Positions 57,329 to 64,000 of a stretch of DNA of 64,000 nucleotides are shown piece after piece (within the stretch, counting starts at the first letter, position 1; each line of letters begins with the position of its first letter). The stretch is from Vigna angularis (Eukaryota > Streptophyta > Magnoliopsida > Fabales > Fabaceae). The stretch covers positions 20,999,501 to 21,063,500 of the forward strand of contig NC_068973.1 in the NCBI RefSeq assembly GCF_016808095.1, read 5' to 3'. The notes under the pieces were generated by a model. That model did no database searches. It had not been told where the DNA came from and worked only from the letters and a program-made list of their open reading frames with translations. The position numbers were made by a program, and so were the translations under genes.

Positions 57329-59370
57329 GGCGAATCTGGATATTGTCCTTAAGAGATGTGTTCAAACAAACCTTGTGCTTAATTGGGAGAAATGTCATTT
57401 TATGGTAACAGAAGGAATTGTCTTGGGTCACATGATTTCTGCTAGGGGGATTGAAGTGGATAAAGCCAAAGTAGAGGTCATTGAGAAACTTACACCACCA
57501 ACAAATATGAAGGGAATTAGAAGTTTTTTAGGCCATGCTGGGTTTTATAGAAGATTTATTAAAGACTTCTCAAAGATTGCTAAACCAATAAAGTTGAATG
57601 AAGAATGTTTAAAAGCCTTTGACATCTTGAAAAGAAAGTTGGTTTCAACCCTAGTGATTGTAGCTCCATATTGGAATCAAAATTTTGAATTAATGTGTGA
57701 TGCCAGTGATTATGCAATAGATGTTGTGCTGGGTCAGAGAAAAGAGAAAGTATTTCACACTATCTATTATGCAAGCAAGGTTTTGAATGAACCTCAGTTG
57801 AATTATGCCACCACAGAAAAAGAATTTCTTGCTACACAGATCATGCAACTATAAAGTAATAGCTAACCAAGCCGGATTCTAAGCCGCGATTGATTAGATG
57901 GGTGGTTTTACTACAAGAGTTTGATGTGGAAATCCGTGACAAGAAGGGAAGTGAAAATGTAATCCCTGATCACTTATCTAGGTTGGTTAACAATCAAGTT
58001 ACAAACAAGGAAGCTGAAATCTGGGAATCTTTCTCAGATGAAACACTCATGTATATCCAACAAAGGTTGTGGTTTGCTGATATGGCTAATTTCAAAGCTG
58101 TAGGACTAATCCCAGAAGATCTCAATTGGCAACAAAGAAAAAAAATTTAAATGATGTCAAGTAGTTTATTTGGGATGATCCTTACTTGTTCAAGATTGTA
58201 GCTGATAAACTTCTGAGGCGGTGTATGTCAAATGAAGAAGCAGAAGGAATTCTCTGGCACTATCATGATTCACCTTATGGGGGACATTTTAATGGAGAAA
58301 GAACAACAGCAAAAGTTCTCTAGTCAGGATTTGATTGTCCTACCCTGTTTAAAGATTCTCATAATCATGCTAGAAATTGAGATAAATGTCAAAGGACTGG
58401 GGCTATTTCAAGACGCCATGAGATGCCATTACAAGGCATTTTAGAGGTTGAAGTCTTTGATTGTTAGGGTATTGATTTTGTGGGACCCTTTCCACCATCT
58501 TTCAACAATGAATACATATTGGTGGCGGTGGATTATGTGAGTAAATGGGTGGAAGCCCTAGCTTGTCCCAAGAATGATGCTAGCACTGTGATTAAATTTC
58601 TGAAGAGGCAAGTTTTCTCACGCTTTGGAACACCAAGAGTACTTATTAGTGATGGAGGATCTCATTTTTGCAACTTTCAGCTTGCAAAAGTACTCAAACA
58701 TTATGGTGTGAGACATAAGGTGGCTGCACCTTATCCTCCACAGACAAATGGGCAAGTTGAGGTGTCTAACAAGGAGATAAAGAGGATCTTGGAGAAAATA
58801 GTTGCTTCATCAAGAAAGGACTGGTCACATAAACTGGATGATGCTCTCTGGGCATATAGGACAGCAATGAAGACATCTATGGGTTTATCACCTTTCCAGT
58901 TAGTCTATGGGAAAGCATGTCATCTGCCAGTGGAGATGGAGCACAAAGCTTTGTGGGCTCTAAAATTTTTGAATTTTGATCCCTATGATACTCAGAACAA
59001 ACGCAGAAGGCAGATACTGGAGCTTGAAGAGATGCGGTTGCATGCATATGATTCATCCAGGAATTATAAAGAAAAGTTAAAATTCTATCATGACAGGAAG
59101 CTGATAAAAAAAGTTTTTAATCCAGGGTAGCAGGTGTTATTGTTCAATTCACGTTTGAAGTTGTTTCCTGGGAAGTTGAAGTCAAAATGGTCAGGACCAT
59201 TCCTAGTAAAGGGTGTGCATCCCCATGGAGCAATTGAATTGGTTGATCCAACTGCTAGTGATCCACAAAGAATTTGGGTAGTTAATGGTCAACGTCTCAA
59301 GCATTATTTGGGAGGAGAAGTGGAACGTCTGTCCACAATGATGAAGTTGGTTGATCAATGAGCTTATTGG

Positions 59371-59417
59371 GTCAAGCTAGTGACGTTAAAGAAGCGCTTA
59401 CTGGCAGGCACCTTAGT
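59371..59417 (+). other. Conserved post-pol motif, K1 copy (degraded)
   Basis: GTCAAGCTAGTGACGTTAAA, then GAAGCGCTTACTGGCAGGCA and CCTTAGT. The hairpin arm is damaged, fitting a dead element. Confidence 0.7.
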
Positions 59418-61536
59418 TTCTCAACTCGTTTTTATTTTTGTTGCTTCGATTTTAAAATAGGTGTTGATGTACTCAATTTGAGACTTATATCTGATGTGAT
59501 GGTTTGATATTGATTTGCATGCGATGAGTATTGCTTAATGATGCTTTGATATTGATTGATGTTGAGATGTTTGATAACGGTTGAAAAACCGTTATTTTTA
59601 TACTTAATTTTGATATTAAAATCAATCTTTTTGACTTAGAAACTAGCTTGGAGTCATGTTTTTGCTTAAGTTTTGGAAATAAGAGAGTTGGATGGGTTTT
59701 ATGCTTGGTATTCCTTGTTTTGGCAGGAATTAAGATGAATTAGATAAAAGAAGTTGAAGTAGTAAGGAGCTGGACTCAGGAAAGGAAATAAAAGTGCACA
59801 AAAGAAGAGCCGCAGTCATCGCTGAGCGTAACTTACCGCTGAGTGGCATTCTGAAGCACCGTAGTCACCGCTAAAGGCCAAAATTGCAACTGAGCATCAT
59901 CTTGAAGAGCCGCACTTACCGCTGAGCGCAAAAAGTGCCGCTGAGCACAAAAAGTGCCGCTGAGCGCCATTTAATTCGGCTTCGGCCTATTTTCTGTAAT
60001 TTTTAATAAACTATATAAGGGTTTAATCGACCTAGGGTTGGTATCTTTAGACAAAAAGAGGCAAAATCACACTTTCTTCACCCCTTGGAGGCGAATTTTG
60101 GATACAGAAGCTCCTTTATTCAAATTCTAGGGTTCTATCTTTCATTCTTTTCATTGTTTTCATCTAGTTTCACCATGTCTATGTTGAAATAAACCTCCAT
60201 TGTTGTTGGGGAACCGATGTAATCCTTTGAAACTCTCATGTATTGAATTGGTTCTATATTTTATATGCTTTGCTTCATTAATTGTTAAGGTTTTTCCTCT
60301 TTACTCTATGCATGCTTTGTTTAATGCATTCAATTGCATGATCATTCATGTTATCTATATGGACACATATAGGTAAATCTAGAACTGGGGAAATTCACCC
60401 GGAAGCAATATTAGGAGGATCGGTTGCCTTTAAGCTTCTGTGCGAATGTAATGAATAAATAATTGCTAGGGAGACAAGACATTGTAAACTAGTGATTAGG
60501 AGTAGACTTTCTTCACCGAGACATCGAGTTTAAGGTAAATTAAAAAGTGGCATTAACATTAATGAAGAAAGATGAGTTCATGAATACATGAGAGTGGATA
60601 GGTTAAATCGGAAACCCCAACAACATCATCATTCCATATTTTACATCAATCTCTTTTGCTTCTTTCAATCCAACTGATCAAAAACTTGTAGTGATGTTTA
60701 TTTTCCGCAATTTAAACACAATGATTTCATTTACAAGTCTAATTTAATCATGAAATCACATAATTGTCTAGATCGTGAGTTCTTTGGGAAACGATACTTG
60801 GTCTTACCATTTTATTATTACTTGATACGATTCGGTACACTTGTCGAGTGTTAACAATGTTGCACAAGATGCTGATATACATGTGGTTGTTCACAAACTG
60901 TGTGAACAGATGCATGATGTTATGATTGTGATTATGATGCTAAGCAGGATGTGTATTTGGTATGTGGAACATTGAATTAGCTTTTGTGAGGTTTTGAACT
61001 CTAGAGTATTTGTTTGAATGATTTCTATTCTTTTGAAATCATGAATGATTTTGCCCAGGTTTCTATGTTTGAACTACTTTCTTGCTTGTGTCACATCATC
61101 AAGGCCATTTTTGATTACCCTTTTTCTTAGCCAATGCATGATTTTTACCCAAATGAAAGAGAGCACGAAGTGTTCTACCCTTTTTGAACCTCAAGCCTTA
61201 AACAGATCCTTTGTGTTCTTTACCTTGAGTTAAGTTGAGAATCATTGTGTGGTATTGCTAAAGGTTCAAGTTTGGGGTTGATTGGGAGAATTGAAAAGGA
61301 AAGTAATGAAAAGCATTGAGCTAAGTTTTGAGCAAGTATGAAGTATTAGAAAGAAAATTAAATGCAAAGAAAGAAAAGCTCAATGCAAAAAGAGGAAAGT
61401 TCGGAATGAGTGAGATTGATTAGTCCAAAGAGAGATTGAACTTGAATGATAAATTTATGAATGACTCACTTAACTCAAGGATTTTGTGCTCTTGAAAAAC
61501 CATTTTTTCTTCTTAACCCAGCCAAGTTACAAGTGT
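59418..61536 (+). other. K1 3' internal region, split by a solo LTR
   Basis: Non-coding. Collinear with N4 29000-29710 on both sides of 59572-60856 (for example GTGTGAACAGATGCATGATG against GTGAACAAATGCAGGATATC). Ends at 61536 against an inverted LTR end; the K1 3' LTR is missing. Confidence 0.65.
59572..60856 (+). mobile_element. Solo Athila-type LTR, 1,285 bp
   Basis: TGATAACGGTTGAAAAACCG to GAGTGTTAACA with perfect TSD ATGTT (59567-59571, 60857-60861). TATA-like CTATATAAGG near 60010; CGCTGAGCG motifs 59820-59965. Confidence 0.88.
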
Positions 61537-62798
61537 TGATGGATTGGCAAGTGTACCAAATTGCACAAGTAATATAAAATGGTAAGACCAAGTATCGTAT
61601 CCCAGAAGACTCTCGACACTAAACAGTTGTGTGATGACTCGATTAATTAAGACTTAAATAAAATAAAATCATTGGCTTAAGATGCAAGAACAGAAAATTA
61701 AATATGAATGCAGTTTGATCACTAGTAAAGTAACACAAAGATGAACGGGTGTTGTTTATAATGAGATGAGTATGTTGTTGGGGTTAGATTTCACCAAGTT
61801 CCCTCTCATGTATGTAAGAATTCTTCTTTATGCATTAATGTTAACGTCACTCACTAAATCACCTAAACTCGATCCCTCTAGTTCATGCAAATCCTAGCAT
61901 TCCTAGCAATTAAATGTGAAGATCAAGAGCTTAAGACGACCAAGATTCATACCCTCATCCCGGAGAAATATTACTCTTGGGAGAATTCAACAATAACCTG
62001 AATCGTAAGGAACCTCCCGGCACTCATGCAATTCATAAATCATGTGATGAATGAGTTAAACAAAGCATGTAATAAGCATAGATGAATTACTCTAACAATT
62101 AATGAAAAAGCATATGAAATTAAGAATCAATTCAAATACATGAGAGTTCACAAGGTTACATCATCCCCCAACAACAAATAGAGTTTACTTCCTCATGGAC
62201 ATGGAGAAACTAGATGAATAATGGAAAAGCATGAGATAGCAAAACCCTAAAAGTAGAGGATGGAAGCTTCCGCCTCCAGATCCGCCTTTAGAGAGTGTAA
62301 GAGTATGCTATTATGCTGCTCTAGCCAGAGATGCAAAACCTAGGACGCCTGGGTCCTTTAAATAGAATAGAAGCAGAACAAAAACCAAGCCCATGCTTGA
62401 GAGACTAGCGCTCAAGCGCCCCACTTAGGGCGCCCGAGCGGCGAGCTCTGTTCTTCCATGCTCAAGCCTCTCAGAGATCGTCCAAGCCTTCTTAGTCTGG
62501 CACTCAAGCGCCCCAAAAGGGGCGCCCGGGCGGCGAGCGACTCTTCTTGCGCTTAAGCCGTCCAGAGGACACCCAAGCTTCGTGCATCTGTTATCATTGT
62601 GCTCTTTTGCTATTGATCAACTTGCATTCATATTTAATTTTATGCCTTTGCATTTGAAACCAACAATCTCAATTTATTTAAGTCTTAATTAATCAAGTTA
62701 TCACACAACTGTCTAGTGCCGAGAGTCTTCTGGGATATGATACCATGTCTTACCATTTTATATTACTTGTGCGATTTGGTACACTTGCCAATCCATCA
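61537..62798. repeat. Inverted pair of Athila-type LTR fragments
   Basis: Left part (61537 to about 62577) is a reverse-strand LTR lacking its U3 start. Right part (about 62580-62798) is the plus-strand end of the same LTR type. The outer ~220 bp are inverted copies (TGATGGATTGGCAAGTGTAC / GTACACTTGCCAATCCATCA). No matching TSD. GCGCTCAAGCGCC-type motifs at 62405-62575. Confidence 0.65.
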
Positions 62799-63245
62799 AC
62801 AATGCATGATATATTGTTGATGTTGCTGATAAAATTGTGTTGGGATGGATTATTGACGAGTATAGCACTGTGTAAAGTACTGGCGTGAGGCATTTGGCCA
62901 GCAAAGGCCGTGATATTGATTTTTGATCTGGCGTTGACGGCCCCTTGAGTGACGCTCAGCGTGGACGAATCTGCCCATGCTCTAATTTATTGATCTGTGT
63001 TATTTCTGGTTGTGTGGAGGTGACGCTGAGGGCCCCTAAGTAGCCCTCAATGTTGGTGAGAAGTGGTTAATGCTTGGTTTGTGTTTTAATTTTAAGATGG
63101 ATATGTTGGATGTTTGTTGTTGAGAGTGTGAATTGTGTTGAGAACATGAGAGAGCATATATGTGACTTATAATGAGTATGTGAATTGATTGGATTGTGTT
63201 TAGATTTCTCATTAGTATGGATGTTGTATATCTTTTGGTGCAGAT
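62799..63245 (+). other. T1 inter-ORF leader
   Basis: Non-coding, with GACGCTCAGCG and GACGCTGAGGG motifs (62930-63050), comparable to 33288-33605 in N2. Ends TTTTGGTGCAG|AT just before the ORF2 ATG, again a 3' splice-site-like sequence. Confidence 0.5.
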
Positions 63246-63904
63246 ATGGCATCCACGTCTGGTTCCAAGCGAATCAAGACCATTGCCAACAAAACAGATA
63301 AAGGGAAACAAAGGAGAGACCAGGCATACTCCAACAAGTTCCTTTCACGCAATCAGGAAAGGCACTTTGAGACATCCAGAACAAACGATTGCTAATGGAG
63401 AGGAATGTGGGGTTGATTCCTCTCATAGCTCCAGAATTTGAGAGGGAGCTAGGGAGAAGACAATGGGAGCAGCCGACTTCCTACCCTGCACCTACCAACA
63501 TAGAAGTGGTAAAAGAATTTTATACAAATGCAAGGTCCTTTGGTGGCAACCATGAAATAACCAGTTATGTGAAGGGAAAGAGGATTCCTTATGATGCTGC
63601 CACCATAAATTCTTTCTTGGGCACTGTATGGACAGGGGAACAGTGCCAGTTTGCTTCTGCAATTGAAGAGGAAATAGATTATGAAGAAGTGGAAAGGACT
63701 TTATGCATGCAGGGGGGTCACTTTCAAAGGAATAGGCGAGATTTGCCTATTCACATCAGGAGATCTTTCTTAACCTCCTGGCAAAGTATTGGATGACATT
63801 TACACATGTCAACATCCAACCATGCTCTCATGTGTCAGACATTACGACACATAGAGCCGTCTTCCTCTATTGTGTGCTTAGAGGATTCAACATCAATGTG
63901 GGTG
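63246..63904 (+). pseudogene. T1 ORF2, broken copy of the putative plant transposon-domain protein
   Basis: ATG at 63246 gives MASTSGSKRIKTIANK, matching the N2 ORF2 start. A single-base shift near 63385 moves the frame; text then matches (MERNVGLIPLIAPEFE, YPAPTNIEVVKEFYTNA, CMQGGHFQRNRRD). A second single-base loss near 63775 shifts again (KYWMTFTHVNI in the next frame). It is cut at 63904 by an LTR. Non-functional, but it shows that ORF2 is a shared feature and not unique to N2. Confidence 0.75.
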
Positions 63905-64000
63905 ATGAGTGCATATTTATGCCCACATTTATGCTTTAAGATTTAAATTTTTGATGGAATAATTATGTTTAAATGGTTGATTTTAAATGAATTTGTGATG
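63905..64000 (+). repeat. Start of a P1-family LTR, plus strand
   Basis: TGATGAGTGCATATTTATGC, as at the reverse-strand start of the LTRs at 40052 and 50154. Inserted in T1 ORF2; runs off the window. Confidence 0.75.

Larger units (their letters stand above)
54523..59361 (+). pseudogene. gag-pol: K1 gag-pol, heavily broken Athila polyprotein
   Basis: Collinear with N4. Gag starts at ATG 54523, soon shifts frame, and has stops (for example 55049-55051 after KYFPQ). No zinc knuckle. A 114-bp MITE splits the protease active site (DLGASIN, 56195). The RT core including FMDD is deleted: N4 sequence from about 26413 to 26758 is missing at about 57282, beside a 23-bp tandem duplication. Further losses hit RT/RNase H (about 57590 and 57835). 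Integrase core 58480-59130 still shows [16 protein letters not shown] and TNGQVEVSN, but the D1 region is preceded by a stop and a TAG lies at 59128-59130. Cannot be functional. Confidence 0.85.

Noticed and set aside
61537..62798. DNA transposon with 220-bp TIRs
   Set aside because: The arms are recognisable LTR ends (TACACTTGCCAATCC block, TATA and U3 motifs) and no TSD flanks them.

Overview
The window reads as repeat-dense plant nuclear DNA, most likely pericentromeric heterochromatin of a legume. That assignment is inference from the style of the elements; no host marker gene is present. I find no intact host gene, tRNA, rRNA or CRISPR array. Nearly every base belongs to LTR retrotransposons of two Ty3/gypsy lineages (Athila-type and a CRM/Galadriel/Reina-type chromovirus), an old Ty1/copia relic, and several DNA transposons.

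Left part (1-11233). A degenerate reverse-strand chromovirus (L1: start of the 3' LTR and pol C-terminus at 1-140, gag at 3848-4828, leader up to about 6871) is split by a 3.47-kb Mutator-like element (333-3798). This MULE carries three unrelated captured gene fragments: a DUF1218-family membrane protein exon, an antisense LESV/ESV1-type tryptophan-rich starch-protein exon, and a heat-shock-factor DNA-binding piece. A CACTA element sits in the intron of the first capture. After this come a CACTA-like terminus with an array of eight ~110-bp palindromes (7136-8121) and several truncated Athila LTRs.

Centre (11234-40863). Four retrotransposons are stacked inside one another. N1 is a reverse-strand Athila LTR (pieces at 11234-11684, 37448-37513 and 40053-40863). 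It was hit by N2 (11685-37447, TSD CCTAT), a pol-less Athila derivative with gag plus a second ORF. N2 was hit by N3 (15848-33282, TSD CATGA), a chromovirus whose polyprotein frame runs into its own 3' LTR. N3 was hit inside integrase by N4 (22112-31465, TSD CATTC), a young Athila with near-identical LTRs and one open 1,714-aa gag-pol. A 2.5-kb solo LTR (37514-40052) also lies in N1.

Right part (40864-64000). This holds AT-rich DNA of unknown nature with a Tourist-like MITE (43917-44223), a solo Athila LTR (45729-47102) in a dead Ty1/copia element (to 48615), a truncated reverse-strand Athila-type element with a long LTR (P1, 48616-52438), a heavily broken Athila (K1, from 52996) that carries a 114-bp MITE and a solo LTR (59572-60856), an inverted pair of LTR fragments (61537-62798), and a broken second-ORF copy (T1) cut by another LTR at 63905.

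How the parts relate: N4 supplies gag, protease, RT, RNase H and integrase. N2 has no pol but keeps LTRs, a primer-binding site, gag with a zinc knuckle, a conserved post-pol hairpin motif and ORF2, so it looks like a non-autonomous partner mobilised by N4-like relatives. This relationship is inference.
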